Notes: generated by a model not told the origin, from the letters alone. Counted from the stretch's first letter, positions 1 through 9,929 are shown. The stretch is DNA of 64,000 nt from Bacillota bacterium (GCA_023460085.1 JAEWRI010000022.1:124001-188000), one strand, 5' to 3'. Made by a program: numbers and translations.

Positions 1-794
1 AGCAGATACTGCGGACAGGTTTCCACGAATATATTTCTGAGGCCATTCTGCTTTGCGAGGGTGATGTATTGCATCCCCAGATGATTGGAGAGGTGCACGA
101 TGTACAGCGGTGCATCCCCAGCCACGGCGGAGATGTGCGTCATACGGCTGATGGCTTCGGCTTCGCACGGCTCCGGACGGCTGACGGCGTGGTATTGGGG
201 CGCTGTGTATCCGCTTTCGGACAACTCGCGACGCCGCGTGTTGACAAGGCCGTCGTTCTCCGGATGCACCGTGATCATCACACCCAGCGCTTTGGCGCGC
301 TTCATCACAGCGTAGATATCCTCGTCGGCCATTTTGTACGGATACGTCATGTAAATCTTATAGCTGGTGATGCCCTCGCCTGCGAGCGTTTCCATCATGG
401 TCAGAACGCCCTCGTCCACATGCTGCATTACGCCGTGGAAGCTGTAGTCAATCACCGCCATGTCCTTTGCCAGCGTATGGTACAATCTAATCTGATGGTC
501 AAGACCGCAGCCCTTCGGCCCGAAGCCCGGATGGTCCACGATGGTGGTCGTGCCGCCGCAAGCCGCTGCAACGGTACCGGTGAAGAAATCATCCTGTGCG
601 ACCGCGATACCCACGTCCAGACAGAAGTGGGTATGGACGTCAATGCCGCCTGGCAGCACATACATGCCCGCAGCGTCTATGGTCTCGCCGCCTGGCAGGC
701 TCTCCCCTATCTCCGCGACAACGCCGTTTTCAATGCGTACATCCGCTTTGACGGTTTCGGTTTCCGTCACCACGTATCCGTTCTGAATGACCAC
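1..794 (-). CDS. hyuA: Dihydropyrimidinase/D-hydantoinase (3' end off window)
   Basis: Cyclic amidohydrolase of the hydantoinase/dihydropyrimidinase family, opening cyclic ureides to carbamoyl amino acids in the cytoplasm. I chose the GTG at 794, two bases after the upstream stop, because an AGGGG Shine-Dalgarno lies about 9 nt before it. The visible 264 residues include the metal-binding GGIDVHTHF motif (His54, His56), the lysine that is carbamylated in this family (TSYKIYMTY, Lys146), and VHPEN and IVHLSNH segments. The C-terminal part runs off the left edge. It is the last visible gene of the leftward ygeY-ygeW-arcC-ssnA-ygfK-xdhD operon, matching the position of hyuA/ygeZ in related clusters. 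In that setting it probably acts on a purine-derived ureide; the actual substrate is inferred. Confidence 0.9.
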   Translation of the reverse strand, partial: MVIQNGYVVTETETVKADVRIENGVVAEIGESLPGGETIDAAGMYVLPGGIDVHTHFCLDVGIAVAQDDFFTGTVAAACGGTTTIVDHPGFGPKGCGLDHQIRLYHTLAKDMAVIDYSFHGVMQHVDEGVLTMMETLAGEGITSYKIYMTYPYKMADEDIYAVMKRAKALGVMITVHPENDGLVNTRRRELSESGYTAPQYHAVSRPEPCEAEAISRMTHISAVAGDAPLYIVHLSNHLGMQYITLAKQNGLRNIFVETCPQYL

Positions 795-796
795 TG

Positions 797-3367
797 CTAT
801 TTCCCCTGCTTTCTGTAGGGCGTATCCTCCAGCGGCAGGCTCGTCCGATGCTTGCCGTCCAGCTTGAAATACGCTCCGGCTACCGCGGGCGCGGTCGGAA
901 TCGAGGCAATCTCTCCGATGCCCTTCGCACCATAAGCCGTATCGGCTTTCACCGGCGCACACACAAATTTAACGTCGATATCCGGCACGGCGTTGGCGCG
1001 GAATAAACCGAGCTTTGCGTAACGCGTCTGCGGCACACAGTTCACGAGCGGATAATCCTCCGTCAGCGCGTACCCGAGGCTCATGACCACGCCGCCTTCC
1101 ACCTGTCCTTCGGCGCTCTTCCGGTTGATTACCTGTCCCGCGTCGTAAACGGCATATACCTTTTCGACTTTGGCGTCCTCGCCCAGCACCACCACCTGTA
1201 CGCCATAGGTATAAGCCGCGTGGCTGTACGGGTGTTCCTTGTCCGTGGTGATGGGGTCGGTCACGCAGGTAAACTCCCCGTAGAACTCACGGCCTTCCAA
1301 ATCCGTCAGCGTATCGCCCTCGTCCAGCGCCTGTTTCAACTCCTCGCATGCTTTGCGAACTGCCTGACCGGTGAACATGGTTTGCCGTGAAGCGGTCGTC
1401 GTGCCCGAATTGGGGGTGCGCCTGGTATCCGGCGTCTCTATCACCATATATGCCGGCGCCAGATTCAGCGTATGGCAGGCGACCTGTAATACTACGGTAT
1501 CAAGGCCCTGCCCGATTCTCGCCGCGCCGGTGCGCACATGCACCTTGCCGCCTTCGACGGATATGATGCAGCGGCCTGTATCCGGCACGCCCACGCCAAG
1601 GCCGGTGTTCTTTATGGAACCGGCAATGCCCGCGACGGTATGGCGCTCGTAGTCTTCTTTTACCGCCTGCAGACACTCCCGGTAGGCGGTCGTTTTATCC
1701 GCAATCTGGCCGTTGGGCAGTATGCCGTCCGGCACGATTGCGTTGCGGAAGCGTATCTCCCATGGCGAAATCCCTGCTAGCGATGCAAGCTCTGTAAGAT
1801 TGCACTCCGTCGCGAACGTGCTCTGCGTCACGCCGAAGCCGCGATACGCGCCTGCCGGAGGATTGTTGGTGTATACCGCCTTGCCCTCGATGTCCACGCA
1901 CGGATACTGATAAGGCCCCGCCGCGTGCGTACACGCCCGCTGCACCACCGGGCCGCCCAGAGAGGCGTATGCTCCCGTGTCGGCAAGGATACGCGCCCGC
2001 ATTCCGGTCAGCATACCGTTTTCGTCGCAAGCCGTTGTCATCTCAATTTCCATCGCGTGGCGCTTGGGATGCACGAGGATGCTCTCCTGACGCGACAGCC
2101 TCACCTTCACATTGCGTCCTGTGACGAAGGATGCCAGCGCGGCGTGATGCTGAACGCTCATGTCCTCTTTGCCGCCGAAGCCGCCGCCCACCAGCTTGCT
2201 GATGATATGGATCTTCTCCGCAGGCAGGTTCAATATGTGCGATATCTCGCGCAGTTCGTCGAATATATTCTGGCTGGCGGTATACAGCGTCAGCCCGTCC
2301 TCCCCGTCGTTTCGGCAAACCGCGCATTCCGGCTCCATAAACGCGTGCTCGGTAAACGGCGTTTGGTATACGTGGCTTACCACGTATTTGGAGTTCGCGA
2401 ACACCTCGTCCGCATCGCCGCCGCGTTTTACCCGGTCGTGCCGCAGCACATTGCCCGAGGGGTGCAGCAACGGCGCGTCTTCCTCCAGCGCCATACGGGG
2501 CGAACTGATGGGGATAAGCGGCGTATAGCGGATTTTCACCAGCGCCTTGGCTTGCTCCAGCGCTTCCTCCGTCGCGGCCACCACCAGTACGATGGCGTCA
2601 CCGACGTAGCGCGTGGTATCGCCTCTGGCTATCAGCACATCCCAGTCCTTCACGATATGCCCGTGCTTGTTATGCCCGGGAATATCCGCCGCCGTAATCA
2701 CCTGAATCACGCCGGGATGGCTTGACGCATCCGTGATGTCGATATCCTCCACCACGGCGCGCGGATACGCGCTGCGCACGGCGCTGGCAAACACCATTTC
2801 CGGCAGTTCCATATCGTCCACGTATTCACCGGTGCCCAGTGTCTTCGCGTACGCGTCAATGCGGAACACGTCTTCGGCGATACGGCCTGTAGACGGGTAC
2901 TCCGGCACCGCTCTATTCTCGCGGAAAAACTCCGCCGCCATTTCTATGGCATCAAATATCTTTTTGTAACCGGTGCAGCGGCAGATGTTACCCAGCAGCG
3001 CCTGTCCGATTTCTTTCCTGGTTGGCGTAAGGTTTTTATCCAGCAGTGCTTTCGCGCCGATGACCATGCCGGGGATACAAAAGCCGCACTGCACCGCGCC
3101 CGCTTTGGCAAAGCAGTACGCGTACACCTGCTTCTCGTGTTCCGACAACCCTTCCACCGTGGTCACGCGCCTGCCATCCAGTTTCTGAACGGCTTGTGTG
3201 CAGGCGCGCCGGGAAACGCCGTCCACAAGCACGCTGCAGGTACCGCAAGCGCCCTCGCTGCAGCCGTCCTTTACGGATTTGATACCCATATCCTTGCGCA
3301 GGAAAGTGAGCAGATTCTTATCAGCGTCCGTTTGCACCCATATTCCGTTGAGTTCGAATGTGACCAT
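797..3367 (-). CDS. xdhD: Fused 2Fe-2S/molybdopterin hydroxylase, selenium-dependent xanthine dehydrogenase family
   Basis: An 856-residue molybdenum hydroxylase with two modules in one chain. The N-terminal ferredoxin domain has the first [2Fe-2S] set C36, C41, C44, C56 (CSEGACGTC) and the second set C94, C97, C129, C131 (CGFC, CRC). After it comes a full xanthine-dehydrogenase-type molybdopterin domain with GGGFGGKED, YRGFGVTQ and, near residue 814, GAKGIGE carrying the catalytic Glu. No FAD subunit is fused or adjacent, which fits the XdhD-like family assigned to selenium-dependent hydroxylases. Electrons probably pass to the neighbouring YgfK flavoprotein (inference). Start 10 bp after the ygfK stop with GGAG just upstream. 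Substrate most likely xanthine/urate or another purine, inferred from cluster context. Confidence 0.92.
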   Translation of the reverse strand: MVTFELNGIWVQTDADKNLLTFLRKDMGIKSVKDGCSEGACGTCSVLVDGVSRRACTQAVQKLDGRRVTTVEGLSEHEKQVYAYCFAKAGAVQCGFCIPGMVIGAKALLDKNLTPTRKEIGQALLGNICRCTGYKKIFDAIEMAAEFFRENRAVPEYPSTGRIAEDVFRIDAYAKTLGTGEYVDDMELPEMVFASAVRSAYPRAVVEDIDITDASSHPGVIQVITAADIPGHNKHGHIVKDWDVLIARGDTTRYVGDAIVLVVAATEEALEQAKALVKIRYTPLIPISSPRMALEEDAPLLHPSGNVLRHDRVKRGGDADEVFANSKYVVSHVYQTPFTEHAFMEPECAVCRNDGEDGLTLYTASQNIFDELREISHILNLPAEKIHIISKLVGGGFGGKEDMSVQHHAALASFVTGRNVKVRLSRQESILVHPKRHAMEIEMTTACDENGMLTGMRARILADTGAYASLGGPVVQRACTHAAGPYQYPCVDIEGKAVYTNNPPAGAYRGFGVTQSTFATECNLTELASLAGISPWEIRFRNAIVPDGILPNGQIADKTTAYRECLQAVKEDYERHTVAGIAGSIKNTGLGVGVPDTGRCIISVEGGKVHVRTGAARIGQGLDTVVLQVACHTLNLAPAYMVIETPDTRRTPNSGTTTASRQTMFTGQAVRKACEELKQALDEGDTLTDLEGREFYGEFTCVTDPITTDKEHPYSHAAYTYGVQVVVLGEDAKVEKVYAVYDAGQVINRKSAEGQVEGGVVMSLGYALTEDYPLVNCVPQTRYAKLGLFRANAVPDIDVKFVCAPVKADTAYGAKGIGEIASIPTAPAVAGAYFKLDGKHRTSLPLEDTPYRKQGK

Positions 3368-3377
3368 TGTACTCTCC

Positions 3378-6300
3378 TTACGGTATCAGGTACCGGAAAC
3401 CCTCCCGAATCGTTTTGATGACCGCTCTGTACTCATCGGACAGCCGTGCGTCGTCCGTCCCGCATCGATATTCGGCACCGCTCTCGTCGCGGACAAGAAC
3501 GGTATTCTCCGTCTCAAACAGTACGCCCCTGTTGGCGCTGTCCCGGAAGCCCTCTTCGCTCCAGAACAGCGTGAACTTGTCCTGATAAGGCAGCCCCGCA
3601 TGCGGACAGAAGATGCCGCAATTGCCGCATTCGTTGCACATGCCATCCACATGCACGATCTGCGGGCGTCCGTCCACCAGCACGCTCACGTTGGCCCGGT
3701 TGGGACATACCTCGCAGCACACCTCGCATACCGCGTCGCAGTTCAGGCAACGAGCAGCGTCGTTGAAATCGTCCAAGCTGTCCGCCAATATCCCACGGCT
3801 GCCGCGAATATTCTCCGGGTCCGCCGGACGGGACACGCGCACGAAGTCGTGCGAGAGACCCAGCCTGCCCAATATGTCCTTGGTAATGCGCTTGCTGTCC
3901 GCCATGGCTTCCACGATGGTGGACGCGCCCCGGCGGCAGTCGCCCGCGACATACACGCCTTCGAGGCTGGTCTGACAGTTCTCGTTGACGGCGGCGTACC
4001 CGCGCTTGTTCTGGCTGATGGCGCTGTACGTGAAAAACTCCGTGTCCACGCGCGCGCCCACCGCGCTGATTACCGTATCGAAGGCCAGCTGCTTCGTTTC
4101 TCCCGTCGGCTCCACGCCGCGGCGTCCGTCTGCGCCCTTTTCACCCAGCTTCATGACCTCTACGGTCAGCAGGCCATTCTCATAGGCTACGGGAGCCAGC
4201 AGCTCCAGAAATTCCACGCCGTCCTCCAGCGCCAAACGCAGCTCCTCCGGCTCCGCGGGCATAAACGCGCGTGTGCGCCGGTAAACGATACTCACCTTAG
4301 GCGAGCCGTGGGCGCGCAGCGCCGCACGGGCGCAGTCCATCGCCACGTCGCCGCCGCCGATGACCGCCACCGTTTTGCCGAGGTCCAACGCGCAGTTCGC
4401 GTTTTTGGAGCGTTCGAGAAAGTCCAGCGCGTCGATGGTATACTCGCCGCCGCGCTCCACGGGGCAAGCGCCTTCCTTCCACGCACCCGTCGCGATGATG
4501 ACGTAGTCATATTCCTGCTTCAGCCGCGCCACGTCGGTGTCCTGAACGCCGAAACGGAACCGCACGCCCGTCTTCACGGCCAGCTGATAGTCGAGGTCGA
4601 TCGCGGCCTGCGACACGCGGAATTCGGGAATCAGGTACTGCACCACGCCCATCGGTTTTTCGCGCTTGTCGAACACCGTCACGTCCACGCCGTTGCGCCG
4701 CAGGTACACGCCCGCCGCGATGCCGCCGGGGCCTGCGCCGATTACCGCGACCTTCTTATCCGTCCGCAGCAATGCGGGCACGATGCCGTCTATGTATGTC
4801 TGCTGCGCATTCTGCGAGGCCAGTCTCTTGGCCTGCCGAATCTGCAGCGGTTCGTCGTAGTCGATGCGCGTGCATTTGGTCTGACACGCATGGCTGCATA
4901 TCTCGCCCGTCACCGCGGGCACGGCGTTGTCAATCGCGATGATTTCAAACGCCTTGTCGTAGTCACCGCGCGCGACGCACTGCAGATACTCGGGTATCTG
5001 CTGCCCGATGGGACAGCCGCCCTGCTTGCACGGCGCTTTGAAGCAGTCGAACAGCGGCAGCTTGGAGTCCGTCTTGCGGGACTTCACCTCGCGCGCATCT
5101 TTGGCGATATGCTTATCCGTGAGCACGCTATCGGCCAGCACGTTCAGCGCCGCCACGTCGATGCCGGCTCCTTCATAGAGCGCCTTCTCGGCCTTTTCGC
5201 TGAGCTGCTTGCCGCGCGCGTAGCCGCCCGGCTTCAGCAGTGTGGTCGCGAATGTCACCGGCTTGATGCCCGTTTTCAGCATGCGCTCCACGTTGAACGC
5301 GTCCGTGCCGCCCGAATACGAGATGGGCAGCTTACCTTCAAAGTGGTTGCTGAGCTGCCGCGCCACGTTGATGCTGAGCGGAAACAGCGCGCGCCCGGAC
5401 ATATACATGAACTCTCCGGACAGCTCCTCGTTTTTAATCATCACCGGGAACGTATTGGACACCTTGACGCCGAAGCTTAGCCCCAGGGGCTTCGCCGTGT
5501 CCAACAGCCGCCCAATCAGCGCTACCGCGTCGTGCATTTTCAGGTCCTGCTCGAAATGCCGCGTGTCGAAAGCCACGTAACCGTAGCCCAGCTTGTTCAA
5601 TATCTCGCGCACAAAGTCGTAGCCGAGCAGGGTGGGGTTCACCTTCACGAAGGTGTCCAACTTCTTCACGGCGAGGAAGTAATGCGCGATTTTCTCTATC
5701 TCCTCGGGCGGGCAGCCGTGCAGCGTGGACAGCGTGATGGACGATGACACACAGGCGGGAATCGCCTCGATGTCCGCCGCCGTCACGTTCTCGAACAGAC
5801 TCAAGTTATCCAGCAGCCACGCGCGGCAGGTCTTGAAAACCTCCGTGCCGCTCGCGTCCCGCAGGTTATTAATGTAAGTGTCAATCTTCCCGGAGGTAAT
5901 GCCCTCAAAATCGTAGCCGACGCTCATGTTGAACATCACTTCCGGCTTTTCCGCAAGGCCGAATTCCTTCATCGCCACATGGATGGCGAACCAGCCCTTG
6001 ACGTATTCCTCAAAGGCCTCCTGCACGGTGAGTTCGGTGGACCATTCGACGTTGTAGCCCTCGTCCTCGGCATTGATGCACGGGCGCGCGATGCACTTGC
6101 GAAGGTCTTCGCCGTCCATCGTCTGCACCGTTTTCAGCTCCATGAAGCGCAGCCCGCCCACGTAGGATGCGAGCAGGTTTTGCGCCAGCTGCGTGTTGGG
6201 GCCTGCCGCCGGGCCTAAAGAGCTGCCCAGCTCCTGTCCCAGCACCGGCGCCATGCGGCCGGATTTGTTGCGATAGAACCTAGACTTATGCACGCCGAAC

Positions 6301-6380
6301 ACGCTGTTCCTGCCGCGGTATTCCGCCATCATCCACCGCATCAGCTGTTCAAAAGGCATCGGAGTCATGATCTCACTCAT
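3378..6380 (-). CDS. ygfK: YgfK-type multidomain FeS flavoprotein oxidoreductase
   Basis: A 1,000-residue protein annotated in databases as a putative selenate reductase subunit. The N-terminal half resembles the dihydroorotate-dehydrogenase TIM barrel. It is followed by a GltD-like module with cysteine motifs (CKQGGCP, CSHACQTKC), an FAD Rossmann motif VIGAGPGG near residue 547, a second NAD(P)H motif VIGGGDVAMD, and a C-terminal ferredoxin region (CEVCCEVCPN, CNECGNCGIFCP). It therefore looks like an NAD(P)H-linked electron carrier or reductase. In anaerobic purine-degrading clusters ygfK is required together with xdhD-like genes; partnership with the upstream-encoded hydroxylase is inferred. 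It lies 63 bp after ssnA, and the gap contains an inverted repeat. Confidence 0.93.
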   Translation of the reverse strand: MSEIMTPMPFEQLMRWMMAEYRGRNSVFGVHKSRFYRNKSGRMAPVLGQELGSSLGPAAGPNTQLAQNLLASYVGGLRFMELKTVQTMDGEDLRKCIARPCINAEDEGYNVEWSTELTVQEAFEEYVKGWFAIHVAMKEFGLAEKPEVMFNMSVGYDFEGITSGKIDTYINNLRDASGTEVFKTCRAWLLDNLSLFENVTAADIEAIPACVSSSITLSTLHGCPPEEIEKIAHYFLAVKKLDTFVKVNPTLLGYDFVREILNKLGYGYVAFDTRHFEQDLKMHDAVALIGRLLDTAKPLGLSFGVKVSNTFPVMIKNEELSGEFMYMSGRALFPLSINVARQLSNHFEGKLPISYSGGTDAFNVERMLKTGIKPVTFATTLLKPGGYARGKQLSEKAEKALYEGAGIDVAALNVLADSVLTDKHIAKDAREVKSRKTDSKLPLFDCFKAPCKQGGCPIGQQIPEYLQCVARGDYDKAFEIIAIDNAVPAVTGEICSHACQTKCTRIDYDEPLQIRQAKRLASQNAQQTYIDGIVPALLRTDKKVAVIGAGPGGIAAGVYLRRNGVDVTVFDKREKPMGVVQYLIPEFRVSQAAIDLDYQLAVKTGVRFRFGVQDTDVARLKQEYDYVIIATGAWKEGACPVERGGEYTIDALDFLERSKNANCALDLGKTVAVIGGGDVAMDCARAALRAHGSPKVSIVYRRTRAFMPAEPEELRLALEDGVEFLELLAPVAYENGLLTVEVMKLGEKGADGRRGVEPTGETKQLAFDTVISAVGARVDTEFFTYSAISQNKRGYAAVNENCQTSLEGVYVAGDCRRGASTIVEAMADSKRITKDILGRLGLSHDFVRVSRPADPENIRGSRGILADSLDDFNDAARCLNCDAVCEVCCEVCPNRANVSVLVDGRPQIVHVDGMCNECGNCGIFCPHAGLPYQDKFTLFWSEEGFRDSANRGVLFETENTVLVRDESGAEYRCGTDDARLSDEYRAVIKTIREGFRYLIP

Positions 6381-6401
6381 TGCGCTCCCCCTTATCTTTC
6401 A

Positions 6402-6429
6402 CCCCAAAAAGTCTTACGTCTTTTCGGGG
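6402..6429. other. Intercistronic inverted repeat between ssnA and ygfK
   Basis: Arms CCCCAAAAAG (6402-6411) and CTTTTCGGGG (6420-6429) pair with one mismatch around an 8-nt loop. No T-run follows in the direction of transcription, so it is not a convincing terminator. A role in mRNA processing or stability between the two cistrons is possible. Confidence 0.45.
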
Positions 6430-6443
6430 ACCCCGAAATGATT

Positions 6444-7769
6444 CTATGCCCTGTCCCAGAACTTCTCCGCCAGCTCGCGTGATTTGCTGTAGACTTCGCT
6501 TTCGTCCGCCGTCAGCAGCTCCCTGTCCTTCATCACAAAACGTCCGTTTATCATCGTGGAACGCACACTGCGGCCCATCATACCAAACAGTATGTGCGAC
6601 GACGTGTTGCCCCCCGTGATGGGCGTGGGTGAATCGTAGTCCACCACGATGATGTCCGCAAAGGCGCCCTTCTCAATCACGCCCAGCGGTTTATTAAAAT
6701 AGCGGGCACAAATTTTGCCGTTGTTCTGCAGCAGCATCTGCGCGCTTTCGCCCCAGCCCACGCTGGGGTCGCCAAGGTTATGCTTGTGAATGATGTTGGC
6801 CACCTTGAAGGATTCCAGCATGTCGGTGGTGTAACCGTCCGTGCCGAGTCCCACAGTTAAGCCCTTCTCCATCATGTGCAGAGCCGCCGAGCAGCCCACC
6901 GCGTTGCCCATGTTAGACTCCGGGTTGTGCACCACGACGGTATCCGTATCTTTGAGTATGTCCATCTCGCGCGCGTTGATGTGGATGCAGTGCACGGCGA
7001 GGCTCTGCGGCCCTAAGATGGCGGCATCGTTCAGACGCTCCACCACGCGCTTGCCGTATTTCTTCAGGCTGTCGTACAGATCGTCGATGCCCTCCGCCGT
7101 GTGGACGTGGAAGCCCGCGCCGTTCGCCGCAGTCACGCACTTGTCCAGCGTCGCTTCCGACAGCGTAAACGAGGCGTGCAGGCCGAACAGGCCCTTCACC
7201 ATATCGCTGCTCTGTTTGTTGGCGTACGCGATGAAGTCCGCGTTTTCCTTGATGCCCTCGTCGGCCACCTTCTCGCCGTCCCGGTCAGACACTTCGTAGC
7301 AAAGCGAGGTGCGAACGCCCAAGTTCTCAGCCACCTCCGCGATGGTGAACAGGCTGTCCTTCACGCATCCGGCGCTGGCGTGGTGGTCAAACACCGTGGT
7401 CACGCCGTTTTTGATACCGTCGATGTACGTGGTGTACGCGCTGTACTCGATCTCCGGCAGCTCCAGCGCCCTATCCACGCGCCACCACAGGTTCTCCAGT
7501 ATCTGCGTGAAGTTTTTGGACACCTCGCTGTTTTTCAGGCTCATGCCGCGCGCCATCGCGCTGTAGATATGTCCGTGCGTATTGATCAGCCCCGGCATGA
7601 TCACGCCGCCCCGCGCGTCAGTAAACTCATGCGCCGGGTATTTCTCCTTCATTTCGGCGGTGGTGCCAAAGTCTGCGATCGTCGTTCCATTAACCGCCAC
7701 GCACCCGTCATGAATGACCGGTTTCGCGGCGTTCTGGGTAATCAATACCCCGTTGCCAATCAATATCAT
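6444..7769 (-). CDS. ssnA: SsnA family amidohydrolase
   Basis: A 441-residue member of the metal-dependent amidohydrolase superfamily (chlorohydrolase/guanine-deaminase branch). Visible motifs are GLINTHGH (HxH metal site near residue 65), a FHVHTAEG histidine segment, a HNPESNM segment and GLGTDGYTTDM containing the metal-binding Asp. Length matches SsnA. The family is a marker of the selenium-dependent molybdenum hydroxylase/anaerobic purine cluster. Here it sits between arcC (21 bp gap) and ygfK in one leftward operon. The substrate is likely a purine ring or an opened-ring amidine, by context. Confidence 0.93.
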   Translation of the reverse strand: MILIGNGVLITQNAAKPVIHDGCVAVNGTTIADFGTTAEMKEKYPAHEFTDARGGVIMPGLINTHGHIYSAMARGMSLKNSEVSKNFTQILENLWWRVDRALELPEIEYSAYTTYIDGIKNGVTTVFDHHASAGCVKDSLFTIAEVAENLGVRTSLCYEVSDRDGEKVADEGIKENADFIAYANKQSSDMVKGLFGLHASFTLSEATLDKCVTAANGAGFHVHTAEGIDDLYDSLKKYGKRVVERLNDAAILGPQSLAVHCIHINAREMDILKDTDTVVVHNPESNMGNAVGCSAALHMMEKGLTVGLGTDGYTTDMLESFKVANIIHKHNLGDPSVGWGESAQMLLQNNGKICARYFNKPLGVIEKGAFADIIVVDYDSPTPITGGNTSSHILFGMMGRSVRSTMINGRFVMKDRELLTADESEVYSKSRELAEKFWDRA

Positions 7770-7790
7770 CGCATTCCCCTTTCTTCCGGT

Positions 7791-8717
7791 TTACGGCACA
7801 ATCACCGTACCGGTTTTGCCCTCAAGACCGTCCATCAGCTTGTCAAGCGATGTAATCAGCGTCTTGCAGGACGGCTTTTCCTGCACCACACGCATCGCCG
7901 CCTTCACCTTGGGCAGCATGGAGCCCTTGCCGAAGTGGCCTTCGTCGATATAGCGCTGCGCTTCGTCCATCGTCAGACTGCTCAGCCACTGTTCGTTCTC
8001 TTTGCCGTAATTCAGCGCCACCTGCTCCACTGCCGTCAGTATAACAAAATAGTCCGCGTCAATCAAATGAGCGAGCTTGGCGCTGGTAAAATCCTTGTCG
8101 ATGATGGCTTCCACGCCTTTGAGGCGGTTGCCAATCTGTTTTACCGGAATACCGCCGCCGCCGCACGCAATCGCCACCTGTCCCGCTTCCAGCAGCACGC
8201 GTATGGTCTCCAGCTCCACAATGTGCTGCGGCTCGGGCGAGGCGACCACCTGCCGCCAGCCGCGCGGAAACTTCACCATCGCTTCACCCATCTGGCGTCG
8301 CTTCTCGGCCTGCTCGTCGTTGAGGTACAGGCCGATGGGTTTGGTGGGTTCGGCAAATGCCGGGTCTTCCGGGTCCACGACGACCTGCGTAATCACCGTG
8401 GACACCGGAATATTCAGTCCCTGATTCAAAAGCTCCTCGCGCAGCATGTTCTGCAAATCGTAACCGATATATCCCTGCGTAATGCTGACGCAGACCGACA
8501 TCGTGAAGCGGTCGATGTTGTGGTCAATCTTGTAGGTATCAAAGCAATCGGTCATCAGCCCTACCTGAGGGCCGTTGCCGTGGGTAAGCACAATCTGGTA
8601 GCCTTCCTTCACGAGCTCAACGATTTTCTTGCTCGTGTTGCGGATAGCCACCATCTGCTCCGACAGGGTCTCCCCCAGCGCGTTGCCGCCCAGGGCGATT
8701 ACGATTCGCTTTTTCAT
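7791..8717 (-). CDS. arcC: Carbamate kinase
   Basis: A 308-residue amino-acid-kinase-fold protein. It starts with the family hallmark VIALGGNALG and has LTHGNGPQVG near residue 45 and a CGGGGIPV nucleotide-binding segment. Carbamate kinase makes ATP from carbamoyl phosphate and ADP. In this operon it follows ygeW (7 bp gap), so carbamoyl groups released by the knotted carbamoyltransferase can be turned into ATP. This gives the whole cluster an energy-yielding end step comparable to the arginine deiminase pathway. Confidence 0.95.
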   Translation of the reverse strand: MKKRIVIALGGNALGETLSEQMVAIRNTSKKIVELVKEGYQIVLTHGNGPQVGLMTDCFDTYKIDHNIDRFTMSVCVSITQGYIGYDLQNMLREELLNQGLNIPVSTVITQVVVDPEDPAFAEPTKPIGLYLNDEQAEKRRQMGEAMVKFPRGWRQVVASPEPQHIVELETIRVLLEAGQVAIACGGGGIPVKQIGNRLKGVEAIIDKDFTSAKLAHLIDADYFVILTAVEQVALNYGKENEQWLSSLTMDEAQRYIDEGHFGKGSMLPKVKAAMRVVQEKPSCKTLITSLDKLMDGLEGKTGTVIVP

Positions 8718-8724
8718 GACGTCA

Positions 8725-9909
8725 TCATCCTATCCATCGCGGATACGCCCTGTCAATCAGTCCCTGAAGCACGGCGCCCGGATTCTCGACTTTGCTTAAT
8801 AGTATCATCGCGGCAATAATGTACGGCTTGTTGCCCGCCTGCTTGTACAGCGGTTCACGATACCGGTCGAATACGGACTCTGCCACTTCGCCCCGCTCAC
8901 ACGACACGCCGGTGATGTCCGCTGGCAGACAGTGCAGGTACAGCGCCTCTTTGTTCTTGGTCAGGCTCATCATTTCTTCGGTACATTCCCAATCCTTGTG
9001 CTGCGCGTTGTGGGCCAGCAGTTCCTTCTCCAGCGCTTTGATGCCATCGAAGTCACCGTTGCCGTACATATCCGTGCGCTTTTCCATCGCCGCAAACGGC
9101 GCCCAGCTCTTGGGATACACGATGTCCGCGTCCTTGAACGCTTCGCTCATGCTGTTAGTCTTCGTGAAGCTGCCGCCCGAGGCCGCGGCGTTCTTCTTCG
9201 CCACTTCTTCAACCTCGCCCATCACTTCGTAGCCTTCCGGATGCGCCAGCGTCACGTCCATGCCAAAGCGGGACATCAGGCCGATCACGCCCTGCGGCAC
9301 CGACAGCGGCTTGCCATACGACGGCGAATATGCCCATGTCATCGCGATTTTCTTGCCCTTGAGGTTTTCCACTCCGCCGAAGTGCTTGATAATGTGCAGC
9401 ATGTCGGCCATGGCCTGTGTGGGATGGTCGATATCGCACTGCAGGTTGACCAGTGTGGGGCGCTGCTCCAGCACACCGTCGTCGAAGCCCTGCTGCACGT
9501 AGTTCGCCACGTTGCGCATATAGGTGTTGCCTTTGCCGATATACATGTCATCGCGGATTCCGATGACGTCTGCCATGAACGATATCATGTTGGCCGTCTC
9601 GCGCACCGTTTCGCCGTGGGCGATCTGAGATTTGCCTTCGTCCAAATCCTGCACGGTGAGGCCCAGCAGGTTGCAGGCGCTGGCAAAGCTGAAGCGCGTG
9701 CGCGTGGAGTTGTCACGGAACAGGGATATGCCGAGGCCGCTGTCGAATATGCGTGTGGAAATGTTGTTCTCCCGCATTTTGCGCAGCAGCTCCGCCACCT
9801 CGAAGACACCTTCGATTTCATCGTCAGACTTCTCCCATGTCAGGAAAAAGTCGTTCAGGTACATATCTTTCAGGTTCAGGCCGTTGATTCTCTCTATCAT
9901 CTTCTTCAT
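8725..9909 (-). CDS. ygeW: Knotted carbamoyltransferase YgeW
   Basis: A 394-residue aspartate/ornithine-carbamoyltransferase-family protein. The carbamoyl-phosphate site DNSTRTRF, the HPTQAMADM motif and the HCLPAD motif are all present, and the length fits YgeW rather than classical OTCase (about 330 residues). In the known cluster YgeW is thought to run in the catabolic direction, releasing carbamoyl phosphate for ArcC. The acceptor remains uncertain in the literature I know. It lies 20 bp downstream of ygeY. Confidence 0.93.
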   Translation of the reverse strand: MKKMIERINGLNLKDMYLNDFFLTWEKSDDEIEGVFEVAELLRKMRENNISTRIFDSGLGISLFRDNSTRTRFSFASACNLLGLTVQDLDEGKSQIAHGETVRETANMISFMADVIGIRDDMYIGKGNTYMRNVANYVQQGFDDGVLEQRPTLVNLQCDIDHPTQAMADMLHIIKHFGGVENLKGKKIAMTWAYSPSYGKPLSVPQGVIGLMSRFGMDVTLAHPEGYEVMGEVEEVAKKNAAASGGSFTKTNSMSEAFKDADIVYPKSWAPFAAMEKRTDMYGNGDFDGIKALEKELLAHNAQHKDWECTEEMMSLTKNKEALYLHCLPADITGVSCERGEVAESVFDRYREPLYKQAGNKPYIIAAMILLSKVENPGAVLQGLIDRAYPRWIG

Positions 9910-9929
9910 CGTTGTGGTTTCCTCCGCAA

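Noticed and set aside
3198..5480. 760-residue open frame on the plus strand
   Set aside because: Antisense to ygfK; His/Arg/Ala-rich composition is typical of the reverse complement of a GC-rich gene, and there is no domain or ribosome binding site.
7101..8819. 572-residue plus-strand open frame
   Set aside because: Opposes ssnA and arcC, both unmistakable; no recognisable motif.
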